Assembly: GCA_009744235.1 (NCBI GenBank)
Contig: WPHV01000004.1
Span: forward strand, 124,001 to 188,000
Length of the DNA: 64,000 nucleotides
Direction of reading: 5' to 3'
Origin: Gillisella vitis
GTDB lineage: Bacteria > Pseudomonadota > Alphaproteobacteria > Rhizobiales > Rhizobiaceae
Both the position numbers and the translations under genes were made by a program. Below are positions 39,974 to 49,949 of this stretch, piece after piece. Position 1 is the stretch's first letter. Each line of letters opens with the position of its first letter. The notes beneath the pieces were generated by a model. The model worked only from the letters and a program-made list of their open reading frames with translations, had not been told where the DNA came from and searched no databases.

Positions 39974-41830
39974 TCAGTAAACGCGGGCCTTGGGCTCGAT
40001 CTTCTTGGGATCGATCCCATCCGCCAGAAGCTCGGTATGTACAGGACGGTAGTCCAGCTTCACATCGCCTGCCTCATTGACCCAGGCCAGTGTGTGCTTG
40101 CGCCAGTTGACGTCGTCGCGGCCACCGAACGGGCCATCGACAAAGTCCTCGCGGGCGTGAGAACCACGGCTTTCCTTGCGGGCTTCGGCGCCATAGACCG
40201 TCGTGATGGCATTGGCCATCAGATTGTGCAATTCCAGCGTTTCCACCAGATCGGAATTCCAGACCAGCGACCGGTCGGTCACCTTGATGTCGGGCATTTC
40301 CTTCCAGATTTCCGAGATCCGGCGGCAACCGCTTTCCAGCGCTTCCTGGGTGCGGAACACGGCAGCATCTTCCTGCATGGCGCGCTGCATCTTGTCACGC
40401 AGCACGGCAGTCGGCGTCGAGCCGCTGGAATGACGGATGGCGTCGAACCGCTCCATGATCTTGTCGCAGGCGGCGATGTTCAATGCCGGGATCGGCGAGA
40501 CCCTATCGATCACTTCGGCAGCGCGGATGGCCGCGGCACGGCCAAACACCACGAGGTCGATCAGCGAATTGGAACCAAGACGATTGGCGCCATGCACCGA
40601 AGCGCAACCGGCTTCACCGACAGCCATCAGGCCGGGTGCGATCCGCTCGGGGTTTTCAGCATCGGCATTCAGCACTTCGCCCCAATAATTGGTCGGAATG
40701 CCACCCATATTGTAGTGAACGGTTGGCAGAACCGGGATCGGCTCGCGGGTCACATCGACGCCGGCAAAAATCTTGGCGCTCTCGGAAATGCCCGGCAGGC
40801 GCTCATGCAGAACGGCTGGATCGAGATGGTCGAGATGCAGGTAGATGTGATCCTTGTTCTTGCCAACGCCCCGGCCCTCGCGGATTTCCAGGGTCATGCA
40901 GCGCGAGACAACGTCACGCGAGGCAAGATCCTTGGCCGATGGGGCATAGCGTTCCATGAAACGCTCACCCTCGGAATTGACCAGATAGCCGCCTTCGCCG
41001 CGCGCGCCTTCGGTGATCAGACAGCCGGCACCGTAAATACCGGTCGGGTGGAACTGAACGAATTCCATGTCCTGAAGCGGCAGACCGGCGCGGGCAATCA
41101 TGCCGCCGCCATCGCCGGTGCAGGTATGGGCCGATGTTGCAGAGAAATAGGCGCGGCCATAACCGCCGGTCGCCAGCACCACCATCTTTGCCGAGAAGCG
41201 ATGGATAGTGCCGTCATCGAGGTTCCAGGCCACGACGCCGGTGCAACGGCCATCCTCGGCCATGATCAGGTCGAGGGCGAAATATTCGATGAAGAATTCA
41301 GCGTTGTGCTTCAAGGACTGACCGTAAAGCGTATGCAGAATGGCGTGGCCGGTCCGGTCGGCGGCAGCACAGGTGCGCTGTACCGGCGGACCTTCGCCGT
41401 AATTCTGCATATGGCCACCGAAGGGGCGCTGATAGATCTTGCCTTCTTCGTTACGCGAGAAGGGCACGCCGTAATGTTCCAGCTCATAGACCGCCTTTGG
41501 CGCTTCCATGGCCAGATATTGCATGGCGTCCACGTCGCCCAGCCAGTCAGAGCCCTTGACGGTATCGTAAAGATGCCACTGCCAGCAATCCGGCGTCATG
41601 TTGTTGAGCGAAGCGGCAATGCCGCCTTGGGCTGCAACCGTGTGGGAGCGGGTCGGGAAAACCTTGGTGATACAGGCGGTCTTGAAACCCTGCTCGGCCA
41701 TGCCGAGCGTGGCGCGCAGGCCAGCACCACCGGCGCCGACAACGACCACGTCATAAGCGTGATCGACATAGGTATATGTGCGGCCATTGATGGTTGGGCC
41801 GGACTTGGAAGAAGAACTTGTCGCTGCCAT
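39974..41830 (-). CDS. sdhA: Succinate dehydrogenase, flavoprotein subunit
   Basis: The 618-residue catalytic subunit oxidising succinate to fumarate. FAD-binding motif [21 protein letters not shown], covalent-FAD His in [17 protein letters not shown], substrate-site blocks [22 protein letters not shown] and [23 protein letters not shown] are all present. The first 25 residues (Ser-rich) are a variable extension. sdhD ends 6 bases upstream. Confidence 0.98.
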   Translation of the reverse strand: MAATSSSSKSGPTINGRTYTYVDHAYDVVVVGAGGAGLRATLGMAEQGFKTACITKVFPTRSHTVAAQGGIAASLNNMTPDCWQWHLYDTVKGSDWLGDVDAMQYLAMEAPKAVYELEHYGVPFSRNEEGKIYQRPFGGHMQNYGEGPPVQRTCAAADRTGHAILHTLYGQSLKHNAEFFIEYFALDLIMAEDGRCTGVVAWNLDDGTIHRFSAKMVVLATGGYGRAYFSATSAHTCTGDGGGMIARAGLPLQDMEFVQFHPTGIYGAGCLITEGARGEGGYLVNSEGERFMERYAPSAKDLASRDVVSRCMTLEIREGRGVGKNKDHIYLHLDHLDPAVLHERLPGISESAKIFAGVDVTREPIPVLPTVHYNMGGIPTNYWGEVLNADAENPERIAPGLMAVGEAGCASVHGANRLGSNSLIDLVVFGRAAAIRAAEVIDRVSPIPALNIAACDKIMERFDAIRHSSGSTPTAVLRDKMQRAMQEDAAVFRTQEALESGCRRISEIWKEMPDIKVTDRSLVWNSDLVETLELHNLMANAITTVYGAEARKESRGSHAREDFVDGPFGGRDDVNWRKHTLAWVNEAGDVKLDYRPVHTELLADGIDPKKIEPKARVY

Positions 41831-41836
41831 GATGAA

Positions 41837-42217
41837 TTATCCTACAAACGCGATCTTGAGGATGGCGAAAAGACAGAGCGCACCCGTGATGACCACGAAA
41901 AATGTGTTGAGCATCATCAGCCCCATTTTCATAACTTCGTTATGAATATAGTCGGCGATGATTTCCTGCATGCCGATCTTCATGTGGATCAGGCCGGAAA
42001 GCACGACCAGTCCCATGATAACAGCCACGAGAGGGTTCGACAAAGCCGACACGACATCGGCATAGGGTGCGCCGGCATGGGTCAGCATGAAAATGATGAA
42101 GAACAGCATGAGCGGCACGTTGGCGATGGCCGTCAGGCGCTGGCGCCAGAAATGTTCCGTGCCGTCCTTTGCGGAGCCGAGACCGCGAACTTTACCGAGC
42201 GGTGTACGCATATCCAT
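41837..42217 (-). CDS. sdhD: Succinate dehydrogenase, membrane anchor subunit SdhD
   Basis: A 126-residue anchor with three membrane helices (about 30-52, 58-80 and 100-124). It starts with [33 protein letters not shown], typical of alphaproteobacterial SdhD. The helix 2 end [18 protein letters not shown] carries the likely heme/quinone-site residues. It lies 12 bases after sdhC. Confidence 0.94.
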   Translation of the reverse strand: MDMRTPLGKVRGLGSAKDGTEHFWRQRLTAIANVPLMLFFIIFMLTHAGAPYADVVSALSNPLVAVIMGLVVLSGLIHMKIGMQEIIADYIHNEVMKMGLMMLNTFFVVITGALCLFAILKIAFVG

Positions 42218-42229
42218 GATTAAAATCCC

Positions 42230-42622
42230 TCAGCGGATGATGAACGCGACGACCCAGACCAGAACGGTCAGGACGACGGATGCAACGGCTGTCGCCTTGG
42301 CAAGCTTGGTGTTGAAGTGCTTCTCCAAACCATAGCCCAGGTCCCATGCGAAATGACGCATGCCACCCAACATGTGGTGGATCAGCGCCCAGCTGAAGCC
42401 GAACAGAATGATCTTGCCGATGAACGTCCCCATGAACCAGGAGACCCAATCGTAATAATCCGCTCCCGTCGAGGCGGCGATCAGCCACCAGGCAACCAGC
42501 GCGGTCCCAAAATACAAGGCTCCGCCGGTAATGCGATGCACGATGGACATCAACATTGTCGGAACAAGCTTGTAGATTTGCAGATGCGGCGACAAAGGCC
42601 GTTGTTTTGTCACGTTCGCCAT
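42230..42622 (-). CDS. sdhC: Succinate dehydrogenase, cytochrome b556 subunit SdhC
   Basis: The 130-residue heme b and quinone-binding anchor. The start at 42622 gives MANVTKQRPLSPHLQIYKL; a longer frame from 42688 is unsupported. It has the SdhC signature RPLSPHLQIYK...SIVHRITG, and the heme-ligand region LIHHMLGGMRHFAWD, with three helices. It is the first gene of sdhCDAB; the promoter should lie in the 294 bases before the divergent small gene. Confidence 0.95.
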   Translation of the reverse strand: MANVTKQRPLSPHLQIYKLVPTMLMSIVHRITGGALYFGTALVAWWLIAASTGADYYDWVSWFMGTFIGKIILFGFSWALIHHMLGGMRHFAWDLGYGLEKHFNTKLAKATAVASVVLTVLVWVVAFIIR

Positions 42623-42916
42623 CTCGTCCTCACGGCGTTCAAGTGCATTCCACCTTTGGAATGGAAGGGATATAGGGCGCTCCTTCATGGAGTGCAGTGC
42701 GTCAAATTGGACCTTTAATCCTCCGATTGATGCAGGACAAGGCGGATTTGAAACTGGCTTTCAATTTAATCGATTGGCAAGTCCCTGATCAGGCACCTCT
42801 CCGACCAAAGACGCATGGCGCGACAATAAACAGCAGTTCTTAAGAAAATCGACCAGATAGCTGGAATGACTTGATTTTCCCGTGGCTCGAATTAATCTCT
42901 TATTAACCACGTTTTG

Positions 42917-43276
42917 ATGGGGACCGGAGAAAAAACCTTGCCTGCCACTGGTAAAATCACCCGTATCAAAGCATCCGCCCTGGCCCTGGCCTGCGTATGT
43001 TTGCTGGCCCAGGCCGCTTATGCGGGCGGCACAAATGATGGTTCCGCTTATCATGGCCAGCAGAGAAGGTCGCATGCCGGTTCAGCGGCAGGATCGATCA
43101 TCGGGATCGGCACCCCCGGCGGCACCTATACTTTTGGTGTTTCTGCCTGGCGCTACGACAGGAGCGGCCAAAACACCACCCCTCTGGCACCAAAGGCCAA
43201 GATCATCGACGTCAAAGCGCAGCTGGAAACCTCGCCCTGCACCTATGAAGCAGGTGTTTGCATCATACGCCCCTGA
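42917..43276 (+). CDS. Small secreted protein of unknown function
   Basis: A 119-residue protein, with an ATG at 42917; a TTG at 42938, better placed after GGAGA, would shorten it by seven residues. A signal peptide is clear (ASALALACVCLLAQAAYA, cleavage before GGTND). The mature part has about 85 residues, Gly/Ser-rich at first (HAGSAAGSIIGIGTPGGTYTFGVSAW), with two cysteines near the C-terminus (SPCTYEAGVCII) that could form a disulfide. No family is recognised. It is divergent from sdhC and convergent with the methyltransferase gene. Confidence 0.7.
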   Translation: MGTGEKTLPATGKITRIKASALALACVCLLAQAAYAGGTNDGSAYHGQQRRSHAGSAAGSIIGIGTPGGTYTFGVSAWRYDRSGQNTTPLAPKAKIIDVKAQLETSPCTYEAGVCIIRP

Positions 43277-43290
43277 CCGATGCTGCCCCG

Positions 43291-43950
43291 TCAGCAAAAC
43301 TTCCAGACGGTGGTTTTCTTCACCTCGCTGTCTTCGAGCATCCGCGTGACCGGAACCTGGTAGGTCGCCAAGGCCTGCATCCGATCAGTCGGGCAATAGC
43401 TTCGCCCGGGATCGCCGACCAGGATATCGATCCCCTGCCCGCACAGCGTTGAAAACCAGGCTACCAATCGGTCGGCAAAGCTCTTGTCGTAAAAAACGTC
43501 GCCAGCCAGAAGCATGTCGGCATCCAGTGTCTGGCCGACTAGATCCTCGCCGCAAAAGCCGAGATCCACCCCGTTTTCCGCTGCATTGAGGGCAATTGCC
43601 GCCTGTACGAAGGGATCGATATCCACGCACAGCACCGAAACAGCACCAGCCTTGGCCGCGGCAATGGCAACCAGACCGGAACCGCTGGCGAAATCCACCA
43701 CCCGCTTGCCCGCCACAAGCTGTGGATTATCAAGGATATGCCGCGCCAGGCCCTGCCCGCCGGCCCAGGCAAAGGCCCAGAACGGCGGTGGCAGGCCAAT
43801 TTCCGCCAGATCGTCCTCGGTTTTCAGCCAGAGATCATGCACTTCACTGGCCAGATGCAGCCGGATCTCCGGCACATGCGGCGGGGCGACAAGATCGGTA
43901 TTGTCGAGAATGAAGCGCCGGGGATCGATCTTCACAGGGGAAACGCTCAC
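43291..43950 (-). CDS. SAM-dependent methyltransferase (ETFB-lysine / PrmA-like)
   Basis: A 219-residue class I methyltransferase. The SAM-binding motif is VVDFASGSGLVAIAAAKAGA with the acidic CVDIDP at the end of strand 2, and LLAGDVFYD forms motif IV. The PPPFWAFAWAGGQGLARHI front segment is typical of the protein-lysine methyltransferase group that includes ETFB-lysine methyltransferase and PrmA relatives. The substrate is not certain. Its start overlaps the EVE-domain gene by four bases (ATGA), making it the last gene of the tsaD operon. Confidence 0.88.
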   Translation of the reverse strand: MSVSPVKIDPRRFILDNTDLVAPPHVPEIRLHLASEVHDLWLKTEDDLAEIGLPPPFWAFAWAGGQGLARHILDNPQLVAGKRVVDFASGSGLVAIAAAKAGAVSVLCVDIDPFVQAAIALNAAENGVDLGFCGEDLVGQTLDADMLLAGDVFYDKSFADRLVAWFSTLCGQGIDILVGDPGRSYCPTDRMQALATYQVPVTRMLEDSEVKKTTVWKFC

Positions 43951-44378
43951 ACCGGCGGGTTTTCAAGCCCGCCCATGCGGCAAATCTCGAAATACTCCTC
44001 CTCGGTCACCGGCTGTACCGAAAGCCGCATCGAGGTCACCAGCGCCATCTGCGCCAGTTTCGGATTGGCCTTGACGTCCTTAAGGGTCACCGGTTTTGGC
44101 ATGTCCCGCACGGCGCGAATGTCGACGCAATCCCAACGGGCATCGCCTTCAGCGGTCGAATCAGGATGGGAAAGCGCGCAGACCTCGGTGATGCCAACCA
44201 CTTCCAACCCCTCGTTGGAGTGGTAGAACAGGCCCTTGTCGCCGATCTGCATCGCCCGCATATTGTTGCGGGCCAGATAATTGCGCACCCCGGTCCATTC
44301 GGTGCCCGCCTCGCCCGCATCCTTCTGCATGGCCCATGACCACTTGAAAGGCTCGGATTTGTAAAGCCAGAAAGCCAT
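43947..44378 (-). CDS. EVE-domain protein
   Basis: A 143-residue single-domain EVE (PUA-like) protein. The start at 44378 gives MAFWLYKSEPFKWSW, the usual opening W-L-x-K-S-E-P. Other family marks are the WTGVRNYLARNNMRAMQIGDKGLFYHSN stretch and the final DVKANPKLAQMALVTSMRLSVQPVTEEEY. EVE domains bind modified bases in DNA or RNA; the role of the stand-alone housekeeping form is not settled. It lies between the YciI-like and methyltransferase genes with a 5-base gap and a 4-base overlap respectively. Confidence 0.92.
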   Translation of the reverse strand: MAFWLYKSEPFKWSWAMQKDAGEAGTEWTGVRNYLARNNMRAMQIGDKGLFYHSNEGLEVVGITEVCALSHPDSTAEGDARWDCVDIRAVRDMPKPVTLKDVKANPKLAQMALVTSMRLSVQPVTEEEYFEICRMGGLENPPV

Positions 44379-44383
44379 GCGTC

Positions 44384-44677
44384 TCACGCCTCGGGATTGT
44401 TGAAGACCCAGTTATAGGGTTTGATGTCGACGCTTTCGAACAGGCCCGCCTTGGCATAGGGGTCTTGCGCCGCGATTTCCTTGGCCGCAGTAAGATTGTC
44501 GGCCTTGATCAGCAGCATCGAACCGCAGGGCTTGCCATCGCCATTCAGGAAAGGCCCACCGATTTTCAACACCCCGTCGGCATTCAATCCATTCAGCCAC
44601 TCCACATGCGGCGGGCGGGTCGCCATTCGAAGGTCAAGATGGTTGGGCTTATCGGCGCAGATCACGGCAAACAGCAT
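44384..44677 (-). CDS. YciI-like protein
   Basis: A 97-residue YciI-family protein (ferredoxin-like alpha/beta fold). The start at 44677 gives MLFAVICADKPNHLDLR; an in-frame ATG at 44692 is less likely. The conserved His-Asp pair is in the RPPHVEWL region and in the AAQDPYAKAGLFESVDIKPYNWVF ending. YciI proteins may have hydrolase- or dehalogenase-like activity, but most have no known substrate. It is 18 bases after gpsA in the same operon. Confidence 0.9.
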   Translation of the reverse strand: MLFAVICADKPNHLDLRMATRPPHVEWLNGLNADGVLKIGGPFLNGDGKPCGSMLLIKADNLTAAKEIAAQDPYAKAGLFESVDIKPYNWVFNNPEA

Positions 44678-44695
44678 GGCTCGTCTCCTCAAAAA

Positions 44696-45685
44696 TTATT
44701 CCGTGGTAATCGGGCGGGTCATCAGCGCATCGACCGCCCGGTCAATATCCAGCACACCATCGATGATGGCGGCAACAGCCTGGGTAATCGGCATGGCGAT
44801 AGCGTGGTGTTCAGCAAGGCGGGCGGCAACGGCAGCCGCAAAGGCACCCTCGACCAGACCGCTGCTGCCAAGCTGGCTTTGCTCACCCTTGGCAAGGGCA
44901 ATACCATAGCGCAGGTTGCGGGATTGATGGCTAGTGGCCGTCAGGACCAGATCGCCAAGGCCCGACAGGCCGCGCACCGTATCCGCCTTGCCGCCCATGG
45001 CGACGACCAGCCGCGACATTTCCGCAAGACCGCGCGAAATCAACGCTGCCCGGGCTGATTCACCCAATCCACGACCCTCGACGATGCCGCAGGCAATCGC
45101 CAGCACATTCTTCAGCGCCCCGCCAAGTTGCACGCCGATCCGGTCGTCGGCGGCATAAAGCCGGAATGTCCGGGTGGACAGCGTCCGCGCCAGGCCCTCG
45201 GCCATGTCAAGATTGTCAGCCGCCAGCGCCATCGCGGTCGGCAGGCCACGGGCGATATCCATGGCAAAGCCTGGTCCCGACAGAACCGCGACGGGATGAT
45301 GCGGCAATTTTTCTTCCAAAAGCTCGGTCAGCAGCCGGGAGCTTGCCCGGTCGATGCCCTTGGCACAGGTGACCACCATGGCCTCGGCGGAAAGATAGGG
45401 ACCATAGGTCGATGCGGCATCTGCCTGCGCCTGCGAGGGCATGGCAAACAGCACAATATCGGCATCGGCTAGCGCATCCGGCTCAAAGGCGAATTCCAGC
45501 CCGAAAGGCAAGGCAACCCCCGGCAGAGCTGCGTCATGCATGCCATCGGCCCTGAGATCGGCCATCAAGGCGGGATCGCGGCCCAGCAAAGTGACCTTGG
45601 ATCGCCCTTCCAACGCCATGACAGCCGCCAGCGCCGTGCCAAAGGCGCCGGCACCGATCACCGCAATGTGATGGTGTCCACTCAT
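44696..45685 (-). CDS. gpsA: Glycerol-3-phosphate dehydrogenase [NAD(P)+]
   Basis: A 329-residue enzyme making sn-glycerol 3-phosphate from dihydroxyacetone phosphate for phospholipids. Rossmann motif [15 protein letters not shown], the [15 protein letters not shown] motif, the catalytic Lys in [19 protein letters not shown] and the [14 protein letters not shown] segment are all present. Its start overlaps the tsaD stop by four bases (ATGA), a common alphaproteobacterial pairing. Confidence 0.97.
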   Translation of the reverse strand: MSGHHHIAVIGAGAFGTALAAVMALEGRSKVTLLGRDPALMADLRADGMHDAALPGVALPFGLEFAFEPDALADADIVLFAMPSQAQADAASTYGPYLSAEAMVVTCAKGIDRASSRLLTELLEEKLPHHPVAVLSGPGFAMDIARGLPTAMALAADNLDMAEGLARTLSTRTFRLYAADDRIGVQLGGALKNVLAIACGIVEGRGLGESARAALISRGLAEMSRLVVAMGGKADTVRGLSGLGDLVLTATSHQSRNLRYGIALAKGEQSQLGSSGLVEGAFAAAVAARLAEHHAIAMPITQAVAAIIDGVLDIDRAVDALMTRPITTE

Positions 45686-46779
45686 GCTTTCGCGCCTCGC
45701 TTGCCAGAGCCAAGCAGCGTCGCCGCATTGCCATCCAGCGGCCAGCGGGCACGCGGCGAGACCGAAAGATCATCCGCCGGAAAACCATGGGCCAACCGCT
45801 CCAGCCCGGCCCAGGCGATCATCGCCGCATTGTCGGTGCAAAGATGATGCGGTGGGGCGATGAAGCGAAACCCGTGCCGATCGCATAGCATCTGCAAGGC
45901 ACCACGCAGCGCCTGATTGGCGGCCACACCACCGGCCACCACCAAAGCGGGCTTGGTCTCAAGGCCCGGATATTCCGTATTGAACCGCTCCAGCCCCCGG
46001 CCGATTCGGTCGTCCATGGTGCGGGCGATGGCGCGCTGGAAAGAGGCGCAGATATCGGCGATATCTGATTCGCTGACCGGCGCTGCCGCCTGTGCCGCCT
46101 GCCGCACCGCCGTCTTCAATCCGGAAAAGGAAAAATCCAGCCGCGCCTCACCCACCAGCGGGCGCGGAAAATTGAAGCGTTTTTCATTGCCGTGAACAGC
46201 GGCGCGTTCTACCGCCGGGCCACCCGGATAGGGCAGGCCGAGCAGTTTGGCGGTCTTGTCAAACGCCTCACCAAGCGCATCATCGATGGTGGTTCCCCAG
46301 CGCTGGTAATCGCCAACACCGCGCACCAGAACCAATTGGGTATGGCCACCGGAAACCAGCAGCATCAGATAGGGAAAGGTGACATTGTCCGTCAGCCGCG
46401 CCGTCAGCGCATGGCCTTCCAGATGGTTGATGGCATAAAGCGGCTTTCCCGCCGCCCGGGCAATCGCCTTGCCGGTCATCAACCCAACGATCAGCCCGCC
46501 GATCAGGCCGGGACCGGCGGTGGCGGCGACCGCATCGATATCGCCCAGCCGCATATCAGCCTTGGCTAGCGCCTCTTCCACCAGCGTATCGAGTGCCTCG
46601 ACATGGGCGCGGGCGGCGATTTCCGGCACGACGCCGCCATAAACGCTGTGCTCGTCCAATTGGCTCAAGACCACATCAGATACGATTTCGCCGCGTCCGT
46701 CGTCATGGCGCAGAACGATAGCGGCTGCGGTTTCATCGCAGCTGGTTTCGATGCCGAGAATCTTCAAAGGACCTGTCAT
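45682..46779 (-). CDS. tsaD: tRNA N6-adenosine threonylcarbamoyltransferase TsaD
   Basis: A 365-residue ASKHA-fold enzyme of the tRNA t6A37 pathway. The start at 46779 gives [22 protein letters not shown]; the frame stays open much further upstream, but that part runs into and past the divergent hemC start and is not family-like. The metal-binding [11 protein letters not shown] motif, [15 protein letters not shown], and [14 protein letters not shown] are diagnostic. Divergent hemC starts 85 bases away, so the two share a promoter region. Confidence 0.97.
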   Translation of the reverse strand: MTGPLKILGIETSCDETAAAIVLRHDDGRGEIVSDVVLSQLDEHSVYGGVVPEIAARAHVEALDTLVEEALAKADMRLGDIDAVAATAGPGLIGGLIVGLMTGKAIARAAGKPLYAINHLEGHALTARLTDNVTFPYLMLLVSGGHTQLVLVRGVGDYQRWGTTIDDALGEAFDKTAKLLGLPYPGGPAVERAAVHGNEKRFNFPRPLVGEARLDFSFSGLKTAVRQAAQAAAPVSESDIADICASFQRAIARTMDDRIGRGLERFNTEYPGLETKPALVVAGGVAANQALRGALQMLCDRHGFRFIAPPHHLCTDNAAMIAWAGLERLAHGFPADDLSVSPRARWPLDGNAATLLGSGKRGAKA

Positions 46780-46864
46780 GGGGGCTGAGTTGCGTCGATT
46801 TGATTGATTGCGAGGAGGAGCAAACATGGTTACGAGAACCTCCGGTAACAATGGATGACTTCGG

Positions 46865-47794
46865 ATGCAAACGAAACCTTTCCGCATCGGCACACGCGGC
46901 AGCCCTTTAGCACTGGCCCAGGCCCATGAAACCCGCGAGCGTCTAGCCGAGGCCCACGGCCTTTCGCCTGATATGTTCGAGATCGTTGTCCTGTCGACCA
47001 CCGGCGACCGCATTACCGACCGGTCTTTGGCTGAAATCGGCGGCAAGGGCCTGTTCACCCTGGAGCTGGAGCAGCAATTGCTCTCCGGCGGGCTGGACTT
47101 TGCCGTGCATTCCTCCAAGGACATGCCAACCGCCCTTCCCGATGGGCTGGAGATTTCCGCCTATCTGCCACGGGAAGACATGCGCGATGCCTTTATCGGT
47201 CGCACGGCACCGAAACTGCTGGAGCTTGCCGAGGGCGCGGTGATCGGCTCGGCCTCGCTGAGGCGTCAGGCGCTGATTCGCAGGCTTCGGCCCGACCTTC
47301 AGGTCATCACCTATCGCGGCGCGGTGGAAACCCGGCTTCGCAAGCTGGCCGCAGGCGAGGTGGACGCCACGCTGCTGGCCGTGGCCGGCCTGAAGCGGCT
47401 CGACAAGGAAACCGTGATTACCCAATATCTCGACCTCGAAAGCTTTCCGCCTGCGCCGGCCCAAGGGGCGATCTGCATTGAGGCACGGGTCGATGACCGG
47501 CGCATCCAGGATCTTCTGGCTCCGATCAATCATCGCCCGACTTTTGACGCGGTTTCCTGTGAGCGTGCCTTTCTGGCGGCGCTCGACGGTTCCTGCCGCA
47601 CGCCGATTGCCGGCTATGCGATATCAGATGGCGAAACGATCCGCCTGACCGGGACGATCCTGACGCCGGATGGACAGGTCTCCCATTCGGTCGAGGCCGA
47701 GGGGCGCTGCGCCGATGGACTGGCACTCGGCTGGTCGGCGGGCGAAAAGGTAAGGGACAAAGCCGGGCCTGGCTTCTTTGAGGCATGGACCTGA
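46865..47794 (+). CDS. hemC: Hydroxymethylbilane synthase (porphobilinogen deaminase)
   Basis: A 309-residue heme-pathway enzyme joining four porphobilinogen units. The N-terminal [14 protein letters not shown] motif, the [16 protein letters not shown] active-site Asp region, the [31 protein letters not shown] arginine-rich block and the dipyrromethane-cofactor Cys in [12 protein letters not shown] (about residue 243) are all present. It is the first gene of a plus-strand heme cluster; hemD follows after four bases. Confidence 0.97.
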   Translation: MQTKPFRIGTRGSPLALAQAHETRERLAEAHGLSPDMFEIVVLSTTGDRITDRSLAEIGGKGLFTLELEQQLLSGGLDFAVHSSKDMPTALPDGLEISAYLPREDMRDAFIGRTAPKLLELAEGAVIGSASLRRQALIRRLRPDLQVITYRGAVETRLRKLAAGEVDATLLAVAGLKRLDKETVITQYLDLESFPPAPAQGAICIEARVDDRRIQDLLAPINHRPTFDAVSCERAFLAALDGSCRTPIAGYAISDGETIRLTGTILTPDGQVSHSVEAEGRCADGLALGWSAGEKVRDKAGPGFFEAWT

Positions 47795-47798
47795 CGAC

Positions 47799-48515
47799 AT
47801 GCGCGTTTTGCTGACCAGGACGCAGACCGCAAGCCGCAAGACGGCAGACCGTCTCCGCGCCCTCGGTCACGAGGCTGTGCTCCTGCCGCTGGCAGAAGCC
47901 ATCCATCATGACGACGATGCGCTCGAAGCCCTTTCAAAGCCACATGCAGCCTTAGCCGTGACCAGTAGAGAAGCGCTGCGCAGCCTTACATCGCAGAGCG
48001 AAGCGCTTCGTCCGCATTTAGAAACGCCGCTGTTTGCGGTGGGGGCGGCAACGGCTGATGCTGCAAGGGGCCTCGGTTTTCGCAACGTGACCAGTGCTGA
48101 AGGCGACGGCGCCGCTTTGGCGCGCGCAATTGCCAACGCCCGCGTCGATTGGACCGATCCGCTGCTTTATCTGGCCGGGAGACCACGCAAGCAGAGCCTG
48201 GAGCAAGGGCTCGGCCGGTCTTCCATTCCCTTTGATGTGGTGGAAGCCTATAGGATGCAAGAAATGGTCTATAAGCCGGAAGAGATCATCATACGGCTTG
48301 ACGGCAAAGCGGTGGACGCCGTGCTGCTCTATTCCGCCGAGACCGCCAGACGGTTCTTCGCCCTGCCTCTCTCAGAGGAAATTGCCAATCTCTTCGCATC
48401 CGCACACATTTTCTGCTTAAGCGCGGATATTGCCGAAAACGTCGCAAAACCGTTCAGGAACAAGGTGTCCGTTGCTCCCCATCCTCATGAGGAGGCCCTG
48501 CTTTCTCTCCTGTAA
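47799..48515 (+). CDS. hemD: Uroporphyrinogen-III synthase
   Basis: A 238-residue HemD-family protein that closes hydroxymethylbilane to uroporphyrinogen III. The start at 47799 gives MRVLLTRTQTASRKTADRL, the usual beginning. As in most HemD proteins conservation is loose: two alpha/beta halves, with DAVLLYSAETARRF in the second half and a Tyr in the VVEAYRMQE segment. Identity is strongly supported by the position directly after hemC. Confidence 0.9.
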   Translation: MRVLLTRTQTASRKTADRLRALGHEAVLLPLAEAIHHDDDALEALSKPHAALAVTSREALRSLTSQSEALRPHLETPLFAVGAATADAARGLGFRNVTSAEGDGAALARAIANARVDWTDPLLYLAGRPRKQSLEQGLGRSSIPFDVVEAYRMQEMVYKPEEIIIRLDGKAVDAVLLYSAETARRFFALPLSEEIANLFASAHIFCLSADIAENVAKPFRNKVSVAPHPHEEALLSLL

Positions 48516-48609
48516 AACCACCAGGCAAGCGGCAAATGTGGGCAAGGCCCTTTCCTTCCGGCTGATCCCTGACTAATTTCATTCCACATCCATTGAAAGC
48601 GAGGTTGCC

Positions 48610-49944
48610 ATGGTTTCCGGAAAACCCCCACGCCGTTCCAAAACCACCGAAGAGCCGGTAACCATCGACCTGACGGCGACCCCTGTCCAGGCGCCGGAAA
48701 CGGTGCCAACCTCCAGCGAAGAGCCGATAAGTGAAAAGCCCGTAGAGGACACTGATCCGGCTTCCCCGCCAGCGACAGAGCCGGAGGCTCCGGCTGCTGC
48801 TGTCAAGGAAGGCGAGAGCACAGCTCCAACCGAACCCGTCGTGAGCGATCCCGAAGCAACAAAGCAGGAGCCCTCACATTTCGGCGGCGAGACCTCGGCC
48901 TTTTCCCCGCCACCGCCCGATGAACCCGGACCGCCGCCAACCGATGCCAGCTCCGAGGAACACGCATCGGAACCGACCCCACGCTCCTCGTCGCCCGTCA
49001 CGTCGAGCCTGGTGGCCGCTGGCATCGTCGGCGGCCTGATCGCATTGATCAGCGCCAGCGCCCTGCAATATGCTGGCGTCTTGCCTTCTGCTGGGAGTAG
49101 CTCAGGCAAAGACGATACCGCGATCAGCCAGCAGGTCGCAGCGCTCGCCGCCGATGTCGAGCGCCTCAAGGCAGGAACGGCCAGCGGGACGGCTCCGGGC
49201 GATCTATCCGGTCTCGACAGCCGTTTGACGCAACTGGAATCAGGCCAGCAGCAAAATGCCGTGGACCCCGCCGCCGTCAGCGACTTGCAGGCAAAGCTTG
49301 CCAGCGCCAATCAGGCAATCGACCAACTGAAATCGGATCTTGCCGGCCGGGTGGAAAAGCTCACTGAAAACCAGACGGAAGTCTCCGACAAGGTGAGCGC
49401 CATCGAAACCAAGATCAACAAGCCGCGTGACGACATTGAAGTCGCACGCGCCATTGCGGCCTCGGCTTTGAAGACCGCCGCAGACCGCGGCGGGCCGTTC
49501 CTGGCCGAGCTGCGCACGCTGGGCAGTATCGCCCCGGAAGACACTGCCATTGCCGCCCTGGAACCCTATGCGACCACGGGCGTCACCTCCCGCGCCGAGC
49601 TGCAACGGCAATTCGGCCCGGTTGCCGACAAGATCCTCTCGACCATCAATGCGCCTGCGGAAAGCGCCAATGTCGGCGAGCGTCTCTGGGCCAGCGCTAT
49701 GTCGGTGGTCAAAGTCCGGCCGGTCGGCAATGTCGAAGGTGATAGCGCCTCGGCGATTGTTGCGCGCATTGAGGACAAGATCCGCAATGGCGACCTGAAG
49801 GGTGCGGCAGCCGAATGGGACAGCCTGCCAGAGGCAGGACGCACCGTCTCTGCCGAGTTCAAGAAGGCGCTCGACGCCCGTATTACCGTTGAAAACCAGG
49901 TTTCCGACGCGCTGGCTCGTGCCGTCGCCGGACGGCAAGGATAA
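48610..49944 (+). CDS. Mic60/mitofilin-like inner-membrane protein (COG4223)
   Basis: A 444-residue protein. Residues 1-135 are a low-complexity cytoplasmic region rich in Pro, Glu, Ser and Thr. One membrane helix follows (about 138-160: SLVAAGIVGGLIALISASAL), then a long periplasmic coiled coil (about 170-275: VAALAADVERLK, LQAKLASANQAIDQLKSDLAGRVEKL), and a C-terminal helical domain ending KGAAAEWDSLPEAGRT...EFKKALDARITVENQVSDALA. This is the plan of alphaproteobacterial Mic60, a membrane-shaping relative of mitochondrial mitofilin. It lies between hemD and hemY, the location known for this family. Confidence 0.88.
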   Translation: MVSGKPPRRSKTTEEPVTIDLTATPVQAPETVPTSSEEPISEKPVEDTDPASPPATEPEAPAAAVKEGESTAPTEPVVSDPEATKQEPSHFGGETSAFSPPPPDEPGPPPTDASSEEHASEPTPRSSSPVTSSLVAAGIVGGLIALISASALQYAGVLPSAGSSSGKDDTAISQQVAALAADVERLKAGTASGTAPGDLSGLDSRLTQLESGQQQNAVDPAAVSDLQAKLASANQAIDQLKSDLAGRVEKLTENQTEVSDKVSAIETKINKPRDDIEVARAIAASALKTAADRGGPFLAELRTLGSIAPEDTAIAALEPYATTGVTSRAELQRQFGPVADKILSTINAPAESANVGERLWASAMSVVKVRPVGNVEGDSASAIVARIEDKIRNGDLKGAAAEWDSLPEAGRTVSAEFKKALDARITVENQVSDALARAVAGRQG

Positions 49945-49949
49945 GCATC

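Noticed and set aside
40037..42223. A 728-codon open frame on the plus strand opposite sdhA and sdhD
   Set aside because: Same kind of shadow; it spans two real genes and their junction and resembles nothing known.
46780..47124. N-terminal extension of TsaD
   Set aside because: The frame stays open upstream, but the added residues are not family-like and would overlap hemC; the family start [16 protein letters not shown] is at 46779.
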